Shown here: in pieces, positions 44,341-54,210 of the stretch
Numbering within the stretch: the stretch's first letter is position 1
Layout of the letters: each line of letters begins with the position of its first letter
Assembly: GCA_944321445.1 (NCBI GenBank)
Contig: CALULJ010000002.1
Coordinates: 34,601 to 98,600 of the forward strand
Direction: 5' to 3'
Length of the DNA: 64,000 nt
Source: an uncultured Collinsella sp.
GTDB lineage: Bacteria; Actinomycetota; Coriobacteriia; Coriobacteriales; Coriobacteriaceae
The notes under the pieces: model-generated
Told to the model about the DNA's origin: nothing
Databases searched by the model: none
What the model saw: the letters and a program-made list of their open reading frames with translations, nothing else
Translations under genes and position numbers: made by a program

Positions 44341-46102
44341 TACCGACTACCTGCAGCAATGCGCTTCTCAATCCCTGCACGCTATGAACATTCAGGCACT
44401 GATACGCCACTCGACGCGCCAACTTCACAGAAGAAGTCGAGTAGTGTAGTGTATCGGCAATCTGTTGTATCGACTGACCGTGCAGCGTTTGGATGGCAAC
44501 CGATATCTGCGTGTCGTTAAGACCCTTGAACGTGAGATAGGCGTGCAACCTCTGATGGGTATCTGGTTGTCCCAACAAATCAATAAGCTCAGCCCCCGAA
44601 ACCGCCATGTCTACAGAGACAAAGCACTGCGCAACAGCAACAATCCCAAGTATCGTTACCGCCAGCATAAGAGCGATTCCAACAGCTGCCAGCGCATCAT
44701 GTGGATACGGTAGGCCCCATGGTGCCACCGATATTCTTGCATATCCCCACTCCATCATGGTTCCGCACGTCGAACCAAAACAAAGTCCGATAACGATAGT
44801 AAGAGCCACAGAGTTCTTTTGAAAGAACATGTTGAACACGTACGGTTCCGTACCGACTGCAGCAAAGGAAAAGATGGACAACAACAGCGTCGCAACAAGT
44901 AAGCCCGCTTGGAAATAGCCCGTTGCAAATCCCACGACCAAGAAGAACGAAGTGGTTGCGAACACCTTGAGAAAACACAGAAATCCAAGTGACCTACAGG
45001 TCTTTATTCCGAATAGCGCTACAACAGCGCCAAGCGCAATTTGGAATGGCAATGTTATCTGTACAGGCCCCGGAACGATGCAGAAGGGTACAAGCGTACT
45101 CACCGAGAATACGAAAAGCCAAACTAGGGACGATAACTCATTGATGTTCGCCGTGCACAAGATGCATGATTTGATCAACTCCCGTATACATGGAGTAGCG
45201 GTTCTATCTACTTCATGCCGCTTCCCCATTTTTATACCGAGAACCTGCCATACAGATGATACGCCGGTAAGTGCGACGGCCAGATAGAAGCCCACCGGTG
45301 AAGATGACGAGGAAGTGAGGAGCACGATCAAAGACCCAACGATAAGCGAAAAACACGGGACATCTTTCGAACCGTGCCTTGATTGAGATGTTGAACGTAT
45401 TCCATAGGTTATGAACACACAGCATGTGATAAAGAAGCTTATTGCATATCGTATGCCCCTGAGCGCGAGGGGTGAAAGGATAATTCCCAACAGATCAAGT
45501 ACGCCGAGGTACACAAGCGATAATACGGTGCACATGCCCCCTACGATGACAGAAACTATGCGCGCTGCAGCCATGCGCACGGGGAAACCCGGTATTGAGC
45601 GAGAGCTCCATAGAAGCGTTAGCGCGACCCCAACGACATAACCGATGAGAGCAGCGACGAGAAGTTGTTGGTCGACAAGGTCATAACGCCACGATCCATA
45701 TGGGCAGAACAAGAGAAGCGCCAAGGATACCAATGAAGCGCATGAAAAGAGGATCCGCATGGATTCATCTAGCACAGCCCAATGAGCATCCGTTTGCCCA
45801 TGTGAAGCAATGGCAGTACCGTTCGCTTCAACTTGACCTTGAATACTCCGCGGGTCGCCGGCGTCAGGAATCCGAGCTGTCCGGCGAAAGGAGTCGAAAT
45901 CCGACACCTCATACTTTTGGTATACGCGAAACATTGTGGTCCGGACGCTACTTGGCTTGATGCCAAGCCGCTCAGACACCTCATTCACGGATAAGCCATG
46001 CAAACGCAAGGACGCCACCGCGCGTTCCCGCGGAGCAAGCCTATCAAGTGCGTAGGCGATTTGATCTACGGAGGTTTCGCTGTCTTGAACACAACGGCTC
46101 AT
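44336..46102 (-). CDS. 12-TM regulator with HTH domains at both ends
   Basis: A 588-aa protein with an unusual order. There is an N-terminal LuxR-like HTH (about 20-66; LAPRERAVASLRLHGLSVNE then IKPSSVRTTMFRVYQKY). About twelve TM helices in two groups of six follow (about 115-305 and 330-515), split by a basic loop. A second LuxR-like HTH ends the protein (about 535-583; GQSIQQIADTLHYSTSSVKL). Coriobacteriia have many 12-TM proteins with one C-terminal LuxR HTH; the extra N-terminal HTH is the odd part. ATG 46102 has AAGGGG 5 bases upstream. It probably senses a ligand in the membrane and controls the downstream operon. Confidence 0.8.
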   Translation of the reverse strand: MSRCVQDSETSVDQIAYALDRLAPRERAVASLRLHGLSVNEVSERLGIKPSSVRTTMFRVYQKYEVSDFDSFRRTARIPDAGDPRSIQGQVEANGTAIASHGQTDAHWAVLDESMRILFSCASLVSLALLLFCPYGSWRYDLVDQQLLVAALIGYVVGVALTLLWSSRSIPGFPVRMAAARIVSVIVGGMCTVLSLVYLGVLDLLGIILSPLALRGIRYAISFFITCCVFITYGIRSTSQSRHGSKDVPCFSLIVGSLIVLLTSSSSSPVGFYLAVALTGVSSVWQVLGIKMGKRHEVDRTATPCIRELIKSCILCTANINELSSLVWLFVFSVSTLVPFCIVPGPVQITLPFQIALGAVVALFGIKTCRSLGFLCFLKVFATTSFFLVVGFATGYFQAGLLVATLLLSIFSFAAVGTEPYVFNMFFQKNSVALTIVIGLCFGSTCGTMMEWGYARISVAPWGLPYPHDALAAVGIALMLAVTILGIVAVAQCFVSVDMAVSGAELIDLLGQPDTHQRLHAYLTFKGLNDTQISVAIQTLHGQSIQQIADTLHYSTSSVKLARRVAYQCLNVHSVQGLRSALLQVVGM

Positions 46103-46533
46103 GTTGACCCCTTCGTCGAGACCTATTGCTCTCAACAACATGCAAAGTGAACAGATAGCTAACAATGCGTCGTGTCGCGCTCATACCATATTGCATGAGT
46201 GGCAATGAAAGCAGAGCCCTCTTGGCTATGTTCATCGGCGAAAGGCACCTACTTTCCGTGCGCCTCATAACGTTGCACCATCCCTTGAAGGCAACACAGC
46301 AGCTTATGCGCGGTTCGCTTGGTCATAGCATGTGCACTCATCTGGAAAGCCCATCCGTCCCTCATCCCAGGTGCGCCTTTGTCATTGCACGCGCCGATGC
46401 TCGGGCGCAACCGCGCCAAGACACCTGCCACCGACATTGCCCACCTATCGTGCAGATGCAAAGCTACCCCTGCATGGCGGCCTTACGTACCATGTCGGCG
46501 TACAAAGTGCACCCGATTCTAAGTGAGGTACGA
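46103..46533. other. Divergent intergenic region
   Basis: Gene-free stretch between the regulator and the dehydrogenase. An imperfect 20-bp palindrome (46180-46199, CTCATACCAT/ATTGCATGAG, 8 of 10 pairs) lies upstream of the regulator and could be an autoregulatory site. The frame of the dehydrogenase stays open here, but the encoded residues lack family similarity and composition shifts at about 46530. No other element was recognised. Confidence 0.4.
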
Positions 46534-47619
46534 ATGCGTCTGGTACAGATGAGCGATTATACCGTCGGTGGCGATTGCTTCCAAACGATTCCCGTAGTTC
46601 TTGGCCGCTACCATGCACGCAAGGCTGCGCTCGTCGGCAGCGCGCCCTCGCTTGCTGCCGCTGCACCTCAGATCGAAGAGGTCATCGACGCCTTCCCCAT
46701 CGAGAGCCTGGGAACCATCGACTACGGCACGCATTGCACGCAAGGCGCCATCGACGCGCTGCTCAAGAACTCCGCGTTTTCTGCCGCCGAAGTAGCGATC
46801 GCCATCGGCGGCGGGGCTGACATCGATACGGTGAAGGCGACAGCGCTGTACGCCGATCACAAGATGGTCTTCTCCGTCCCCACCGCATGCTCCACCTGCT
46901 CGGCGGCCACGGGCCTTTCCGTCGTGTACCACGATGACGGTTCCATCAAGGAGTGCCTGCGCGTCGATAGCCCCGTGCGCATCTTCATCAACCAGCACGT
47001 CATCGCCCAGGCGCCCTGGCAGCTGTTCTGGGCCGGTATCGGCGATGCGCTCTCGAAGCAGGTCGAGATCGAATTTGCCTGCTCCGGTGGTATCACGAAG
47101 CATACGGCAAAGCTCGGTCTTGCCATCGCCCGCTCCTGCGCCGAGCCCCTCTTCGAGTACGGCTTGCAAGCGCTCGCCGATGTGCGTGAAGGCCGCGCCA
47201 CGAAAGCCGTCCAGCAGATCGCGCTCGACATCATCGTCAACACGGGGAACGTATCGAACCTTATGAATCAAAACGACTTCTACTTCAACTCGTCACTCGC
47301 ACACGCCTTCTTCAACGCGAGCACGGGTATCGGGCGCGAAGGTCGCAGTATGCACGGCGAGGTCGTGAGCTTCGGCGTCCTTGTGCTTCTTGCCTATCAG
47401 GACAAAAACTCCGAGATGGAGCGCTATGCTCGCTTCAACAAGTCCATCGGTCTGCCGGTGACGCTTGCCGATATGGACCTGACCAAGGAGCACCTGTCGC
47501 GCCTGCGTGAGCTCGTCCAGACCACCGGCGAGTGGCAGAACCCGAGCCCCGCTCCGTGCGATATCGATCGCTATATGGAGGCCATCTCCGCGGCAGATGC
47601 CTTCGGACACACGCTGTGA
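46534..47619 (+). CDS. GldA-like iron-containing alcohol dehydrogenase family protein
   Basis: A 361-aa polyol-dehydrogenase-like protein. The NAD loop is AIGGGADIDTVKATA, the nucleotide/substrate segment is VPTACSTCSAATGLSV, and the metal site uses the Asp of WAGIGDALSKQ and His in SSLAHAFFNAS and SMHGEVVSFG. It is closest in layout to glycerol dehydrogenase; the substrate is unproven. ATG 46534 has GTGAGG 6 bases upstream. It marks the return to high-GC core DNA after the island. Confidence 0.85.
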   Translation: MRLVQMSDYTVGGDCFQTIPVVLGRYHARKAALVGSAPSLAAAAPQIEEVIDAFPIESLGTIDYGTHCTQGAIDALLKNSAFSAAEVAIAIGGGADIDTVKATALYADHKMVFSVPTACSTCSAATGLSVVYHDDGSIKECLRVDSPVRIFINQHVIAQAPWQLFWAGIGDALSKQVEIEFACSGGITKHTAKLGLAIARSCAEPLFEYGLQALADVREGRATKAVQQIALDIIVNTGNVSNLMNQNDFYFNSSLAHAFFNASTGIGREGRSMHGEVVSFGVLVLLAYQDKNSEMERYARFNKSIGLPVTLADMDLTKEHLSRLRELVQTTGEWQNPSPAPCDIDRYMEAISAADAFGHTL

Positions 47620-47637
47620 AGTCCCCCTCTTGACCGC

Positions 47638-47679
47638 ACGGGTGACGCTACAGCCACACGCGGTTGCCCCGTCACCCGT
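47638..47679. terminator. Hairpin between convergent genes
   Basis: A perfect 10-bp stem ACGGGTGACG / CGTCACCCGT with a 22-base loop, 18 bases after the dehydrogenase stop. It lacks a T-run, so the terminator role is a guess from position. Confidence 0.4.
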
Positions 47680-47728
47680 AACGGCCTCCCGCAGGACATC
47701 GCCTTGGACATCATCGATCCGATGCCGC

Positions 47729-48481
47729 TCAATGTTCCCGCGGGGAATCTTCCCTCCTGCGCCCATGGGCGCTTGGAATGAGGCCGGTTGCGCAACAGAG
47801 AACGCCCAAGCCGCACACAACAGCCAAGAACGTCGCGAACGAGCTGTTTTCGAGCGCTGCGGGGGTGCGATAGCCCAATAAATCGAGCAGGCTGTACGCA
47901 TACAGCGAACCGAGTAACGCCGAGAGCGCCATTGACGGCAGCGGAGAGTTGACGATCGCATGGGCGAGTATCCTCGGCACGATCGACGAGACGCGGCGCG
48001 CGAGCAGGCCGAGCATAAGGCCGCTTACCACCGCCGTGAGCATCTGGGCCGGGCTATGGTGAAGCGCGCCGAACACGAGCGCCTGCACGGCATTCGCCGC
48101 GGCAAACGGCATGCCGCACGACACAAGCCCTGGTAGCCCGACACCGCGTAGCCATGACTCCTCGAACAGCGGCGCGATCACGCAGCCGGATACTATCCCG
48201 GCAACAGCGGCACCAAAGCCTCCTCCCGAGTCTGACGCAGCCGCCCGTAGGGGAATCGCGAGCACGGGCACGAATGCCTCGACAAACCAAGAGAGCACCA
48301 TGCTCAGCGCCCAGATGCCCACGGATAGCACCACGGCACGCGCAAACGAGGACGCCCGGCGCCCGCGCGACGGAAGTGCGAAGAGCCGCCCCTCATCGCC
48401 CGAGGCGCGCACCCCCACCCGCCGCACAGCTACGAGCAGCACACCGCACACGGCAGCCGATACGACCAGATACGCCCACAT
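47729..48481 (-). CDS. CPBP-family intramembrane metalloprotease
   Basis: A roughly 250-aa polytopic protein with the three CPBP/Abi motifs: EESWLRGVGL (EExxxR), ALVFGALHH (FxxxH) and ILAHAIVNSP (HxxxN). Relatives process prenylated proteins or act in bacteriocin self-immunity. The start is uncertain. ATG 48481 opens a TM but lacks a ribosome-binding site, and the frame stays open to 48619 with non-hydrophobic sequence. A TM-encoding frame just upstream (48520-48633) suggests the true N terminus lies in another frame. Confidence 0.75.
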   Translation of the reverse strand: MWAYLVVSAAVCGVLLVAVRRVGVRASGDEGRLFALPSRGRRASSFARAVVLSVGIWALSMVLSWFVEAFVPVLAIPLRAAASDSGGGFGAAVAGIVSGCVIAPLFEESWLRGVGLPGLVSCGMPFAAANAVQALVFGALHHSPAQMLTAVVSGLMLGLLARRVSSIVPRILAHAIVNSPLPSMALSALLGSLYAYSLLDLLGYRTPAALENSSFATFLAVVCGLGVLCCATGLIPSAHGRRREDSPREH

Positions 48482-48519
48482 GGCTGCATCGGCGGTACCG
48501 TGCGCAACATTGAAGGCAG

Positions 48520-48633
48520 CTACGCACCGGTCGTGCCAACGGCAAGCACGGCCGTGGCGGCGAGAAGCGTCGCGAATGGAAGGACTGCCAGCACGAGCCA
48601 ACATGAGCGCCGACCGCAATCTTTCTGCTTCAT
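48520..48633 (-). CDS. 37-codon small membrane ORF, possible displaced N terminus of the CPBP gene
   Basis: ATG 48633, with AAAGGGG about 10 bases upstream, encodes a basic N terminus followed by one strong TM (about residues 12-33, ending VGTTGA) and stops at 48520. The downstream CPBP gene lacks such a first helix in its own frame. It may be a real small membrane peptide translated before CPBP, or the first part of the CPBP gene separated by a one-base frameshift or sequencing error near 48522. Confidence 0.4.
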   Translation of the reverse strand: MKQKDCGRRSCWLVLAVLPFATLLAATAVLAVGTTGA

Positions 48634-48648
48634 TGACGACCGACCCCT

Positions 48649-49608
48649 TTACGATTCGCGCATACGCAGATAGATCTGGCGCTGGCCGCTTTCCGCTGTC
48701 GGCTCGTCGAACTCGTAGGCACCGAGCGACTTCAAAAACGGCCGGAGCTTCTTGAACCCGTAGTTGCGCACATCGAAATCGGGCAGGCGGCGGGGAAGCT
48801 GATCGCCGAGCTGACCGAGCGACACCCAGCCGTCATCATCGGAGAACTTGTCGCAGATCGCGTTGATGTTCTCGCGGATCTTCTTCAGATGGCGGCGGCG
48901 GTCGGCGCGGCTCATCTCGCCGAACGGAACCTCATCGGCCACGTCATCCTCTTCGGTATCCATGGTATCGAATTCCACGACCACGCCGCCGGCGTCACCC
49001 GGATGCCGGCGGGGGCCGGATGCGTCGGCATCGTCAGAGGCCGACGTGCCATCCGCAGCGTTACGGCCGCCACCTCGGGAGACTTTGCGTCGACGCGACT
49101 TTGCGCGCCCCGCGTCTTCATCGACCTCATCCTCCTCATCGACCTCTTCAGCCGATGAGGCAGCATAGAGCAGATCGAGATATTTGAACGAATTGCAGGC
49201 GGAGATGAACGGCTGCGGGGTCTTCTGCTCACCCATGCCGATCACGACCATGCCGCTTTCGCGCAGGCGGGCGGCAAGCCGCGTGAAATCCGAATCGGAG
49301 CTCACGATGGCGAAACCGTCCACATTACCGGAATACAGGATATCCATCGCATCGATGATCATCGCCGAATCGGTCGCGTTCTTGCCGTAGGTGTAGCTGT
49401 ACTGCTGCATCGGGATGATGGAGTTGTCGAGCAAGCAGGTCTTCCAGCTGGCAAGGCGCGAACTCGTCCAGTCGCCGTAGATGCGCTTGTAGGTGGCGAC
49501 ACCGGAGTTCGCCACCTCATCGAGGATAATCTGGATGTATTTCTCTGACACGTTATCGGCATCGATCAGAATGGCGAAACGCAGGTCGGAATCGGTCGGC
49601 TCAGTCAT
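48649..49608 (-). CDS. NYN-domain ribonuclease-like protein with OST-HTH/LOTUS domain
   Basis: A 319-aa protein. Residues about 8-150 form a LabA/DUF88-type NYN (PIN-like) domain with acidic residues in AILIDADNVSE, NATDSAMIIDAMD and SSDSDFTRLA. An acidic and basic low-complexity linker follows (about 155-225). The end (about 235-318) resembles OST-HTH/LOTUS, with WVSLGQLGDQLPRRLPDFDVRNYG then GFKKLRPFLKSL. Such proteins are predicted RNA-binding nucleases of unknown target. ATG 49608 has AAAGG 6 bases upstream. It follows ftsH after a terminator. Confidence 0.85.
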   Translation of the reverse strand: MTEPTDSDLRFAILIDADNVSEKYIQIILDEVANSGVATYKRIYGDWTSSRLASWKTCLLDNSIIPMQQYSYTYGKNATDSAMIIDAMDILYSGNVDGFAIVSSDSDFTRLAARLRESGMVVIGMGEQKTPQPFISACNSFKYLDLLYAASSAEEVDEEDEVDEDAGRAKSRRRKVSRGGGRNAADGTSASDDADASGPRRHPGDAGGVVVEFDTMDTEEDDVADEVPFGEMSRADRRRHLKKIRENINAICDKFSDDDGWVSLGQLGDQLPRRLPDFDVRNYGFKKLRPFLKSLGAYEFDEPTAESGQRQIYLRMRES

Positions 49609-49651
49609 AGGCAACCTTTCGGTATTCGTATCTCGAACCTATTGTTGCACG

Positions 49652-49680
49652 AAAAGCGGCCCCGCAGAAACGGAGCCGCC
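49652..49680 (-). terminator. Terminator after ftsH
   Basis: On the - strand a 9-bp stem GCGGCTCCG / CGGGGCCGC (one G-T pair) is followed by TTTT. It lies 41 bases after the ftsH stop and before the NYN gene. Confidence 0.8.
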
Positions 49681-49720
49681 TGCAATCTCATATCGTGCGA
49701 GCGCGATATCGTGCGCGGCT

Positions 49721-51640
<1,920 letters not shown>

Positions 51641-51763
51641 AGGAATCTCCGTCTCGTTCGTTTGCAATGCTACAAGGATACCCGTGCGCGCACATGCTAA
51701 TCACGCTCACAGCCCGAATTCACGACAGGTAGAAAACCCCTAGGGTTAATCGAAGTGCTGTAG

Positions 51764-51769
51764 TATGAT
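51764..51769 (+). promoter_or_regulatory. -10-like box for MATE gene
   Basis: TATGAT lies 36 bases upstream of ATG 51806, with only a poor -35 match (TAGGGT) 17 bases earlier. It sits in the divergent ftsH/MATE spacer. Confidence 0.3.
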
Positions 51770-51805
51770 TTCGGCGCATTGCAGCTCAGAAGAATCGGGG
51801 AAACC

Positions 51806-53209
51806 ATGGCCTTTGGAAGAAGGACGGCTCGGCATGCCGGCGCAGCATCGCTTGACGTCACGCAGGGCGTTATCTGGAAGCAGCTCCTGCTGCTCTGCGT
51901 GCCCATCTTCTTCAGCTCGTTCTTCCAGCAGGCACATGCCCTCATCAACACGTTCATCTTAGGCCAGTTCGGCGGCAAGCTCGCCCTCGGAGGCGTCCAA
52001 TCAACCGCCTCGCTCTTCGAGCTCGCGGTCGGCTTTTCTGTTGGCCTCGGCGCAGGCTGCGCCGTGATCTCCGGGCAGTTCTTCGGCAGCCACGACGATG
52101 CGCGCCTTTCGCGCTCCATCCACACCGCCATGACCGTCGCGCTCGTGTTGGGCCTTGCCATCTCGGTTCTGGGCGTCATCTTCATCCCGCATATCCTTGA
52201 GCTCATGGGCACGCCGAAAGACCTCATGGGCGAAGCGGTCCCCTACTCGCGCTTCTACGCCGCGGCCATGGTGTGCTCGCTGGTGCTCAACATGGGCTCC
52301 GCCCTGCTGCGCTCGGTGGGCGACACGCGCACGCCCGCGCTCATCATCGCGAGCGGCTGCCTCATCAACGCCTGTCTCGACATCCTGTTCGTCGCCGTGC
52401 TCGGGCTTGAGGCCATGGGCTGCGGCATGGCGACAGCCATCACGCTCACCATCAACGCGACCTCCATGACGGTGCGCCTCATGCGTGCCAAGGGAGCTTG
52501 GAGGCTCGACCTCCGCAAGCTCGGCATCGACGGCCGCATCTGCAAGAGCATGCTCGCGACCGGCCTGCCGCTAGGCATCCAGTCGTCGCTCTATTCCATC
52601 TCGAACATCATTCTGCAGTCAACGGTCAACACCTTCGGCACCGACGCGGTCACCGGCTGGGGCCTCTCGAGCCGCCTCGATGCCTTCATTTGGATGGTGA
52701 CCGAAGCGCTCGGCGTATCGATGACCACCTTTGCCGCGCAGAACTTCGGCGCGCGCAACTACGAGCGCATGCGCCGCGGATACCATACCTCGCTCGTCAT
52801 CACGGTGTGCGTGGTGGGCGGCATGTCGGCGATCCTCGTAGCGTTCGTCGGCCCGCTGTCGCGCCTGTTCATCGACGACCCGGCCGTCACCGACTACACG
52901 ACGCTCATGCTGCACTTCATCGCGCCGTTCTACCTGTTTTACTCCATCGTGGACAACACGTCGGGCGCCATTCGCGGGTCGGGAGAGAGTCTGCGACCCA
53001 TGCTGCTCACGATTCTCGGTACCGTGGTGTTTCGCGTCATCTGGCTGCTCGTCGTGGTTCCCCAGCACCATGCCATCGAAACCATGCTCATGGTCTACCC
53101 GGTCACCTGGATCCTCACGGCGATCCTCTTTGTGGCCTACCACCACTGGGGACATTGGCTTCGCCATGCGGAGGCGCGTGCCGACAAGCTCAACCGCGGT
53201 GTGGTCTAA
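51806..53209 (+). CDS. MATE-family multidrug/cation efflux protein
   Basis: A 467-aa membrane protein with twelve predicted TMs in two homologous halves. The conserved segments VPIFFSSFFQQAHALINTFILG and, in half two, LPLGIQSSLYSISNIILQ are in register with family members of the DinF/NorM superfamily. It exports cationic drugs or metabolites using Na+ or H+. ATG 51806 has GGGG 6 bases upstream; a TTG at 51779 would add nine residues. It converges with the SpoU methylase gene. Confidence 0.9.
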   Translation: MAFGRRTARHAGAASLDVTQGVIWKQLLLLCVPIFFSSFFQQAHALINTFILGQFGGKLALGGVQSTASLFELAVGFSVGLGAGCAVISGQFFGSHDDARLSRSIHTAMTVALVLGLAISVLGVIFIPHILELMGTPKDLMGEAVPYSRFYAAAMVCSLVLNMGSALLRSVGDTRTPALIIASGCLINACLDILFVAVLGLEAMGCGMATAITLTINATSMTVRLMRAKGAWRLDLRKLGIDGRICKSMLATGLPLGIQSSLYSISNIILQSTVNTFGTDAVTGWGLSSRLDAFIWMVTEALGVSMTTFAAQNFGARNYERMRRGYHTSLVITVCVVGGMSAILVAFVGPLSRLFIDDPAVTDYTTLMLHFIAPFYLFYSIVDNTSGAIRGSGESLRPMLLTILGTVVFRVIWLLVVVPQHHAIETMLMVYPVTWILTAILFVAYHHWGHWLRHAEARADKLNRGVV

Positions 53210-53242
53210 GGCGAAAACACCTCAGTCCATATTTCACCTGAG

Positions 53243-54157
53243 CTAGGCGAACATGCCGGGACGGTAATGATAGCCGTTGTCGGCGTGCGGGCAGAGTTGC
53301 CAAAAGGCCACGGCACTCGCTGCTGCGACATTGAGGGAATCCACGCCGTGCGCCATGGGGATGCGCACCGTCAAGTCGGAGCCGGCGATGGTCTTTGCCT
53401 GCAGGCCGGTTCCCTCCGTACCCATGAAGATCGCCAACCTATCGATGTCGAGCAATCTGGGGTCGTCAAGCGATACCGAATCGTCCGCGAGCGCCATGGA
53501 GGCGCAGGTAAATCCCGCGTCATGAAGGTCGCGCAGGCCATCGTGCGGCCATACCCGGGCCTCGGACCCGATGCGCGTCCACGGCACCTGAAAGACCGTG
53601 CCCATGCTCACGCGAACGGCGCGGCGGTAGAGCGGATCGCAACACGTGGGGCTCACCAGGATGCCGTCAACGTTCAGCGCGGCGGCACTGCGGAAGATGG
53701 CGCCCACGTTCGTATGGTCCACGATACCTTCGAGCACGCACACCCGTACGGGACGGTCGCCCGCCCTGTCGACAAGCCCCTGCAGAAACGAAGGTGCCGG
53801 GGCCAGTGCGGGGCGGCGAAACGCCGCGAGCGCGCCGCGGGTCACCGTGAAGCCCGTCAGGCGCTCCATGAGCTCCATAGGGGCGACGAATACGGGTACG
53901 TCACCGTCCGCATGCTCCGTCGCTACGCGCTCAAGGAGCGGCAAGAGCTGGTCGAGCCAGCGCTCCCCCATCAAAAAGCTCACCGGCTCCAAACCCGCAT
54001 CGACCGCACGCTCAATGACCTTCGCGCTCTCCGCGATGAAGATGCCCTTCTGAGGTTCGAGAACGCTCCTGAGCTCGCGCTCCGTCAGGCGTGTAAAGGC
54101 ATCGAGGCGCGGGTCTTCGAGCGAATCGATGCGGATGATGTTCGGCTCGTGAGCCAT
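53243..54157 (-). CDS. SpoU/TrmH-family RNA 2'-O-methyltransferase
   Basis: A 304-aa protein with an N-terminal substrate-binding domain (about 15-110). The SPOUT knot domain has motif 1 EGIVDHTNVGAIFRSAAAL, motif 2 LAIFMGTEGTGL and motif 3 RIPMAHGVDSLNVAAASAVAFW. It methylates a ribose in rRNA or tRNA; the site is not readable. ATG 54157 has AAAGGAG 8 bases upstream, and the longer upstream open frame is not family-like. Confidence 0.92.
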   Translation of the reverse strand: MAHEPNIIRIDSLEDPRLDAFTRLTERELRSVLEPQKGIFIAESAKVIERAVDAGLEPVSFLMGERWLDQLLPLLERVATEHADGDVPVFVAPMELMERLTGFTVTRGALAAFRRPALAPAPSFLQGLVDRAGDRPVRVCVLEGIVDHTNVGAIFRSAAALNVDGILVSPTCCDPLYRRAVRVSMGTVFQVPWTRIGSEARVWPHDGLRDLHDAGFTCASMALADDSVSLDDPRLLDIDRLAIFMGTEGTGLQAKTIAGSDLTVRIPMAHGVDSLNVAAASAVAFWQLCPHADNGYHYRPGMFA

Positions 54158-54210
54158 ATCGAATACTCCTTTATGGGGCGGGCACAAAACGCCGCACGAA
54201 CCCAGGCAAG

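Noticed and set aside
46165..46533. In-frame upstream extension of the dehydrogenase gene.
   Set aside because: The family N terminus begins at the ATG with a good ribosome-binding site at 46534; upstream residues are unlike the family.
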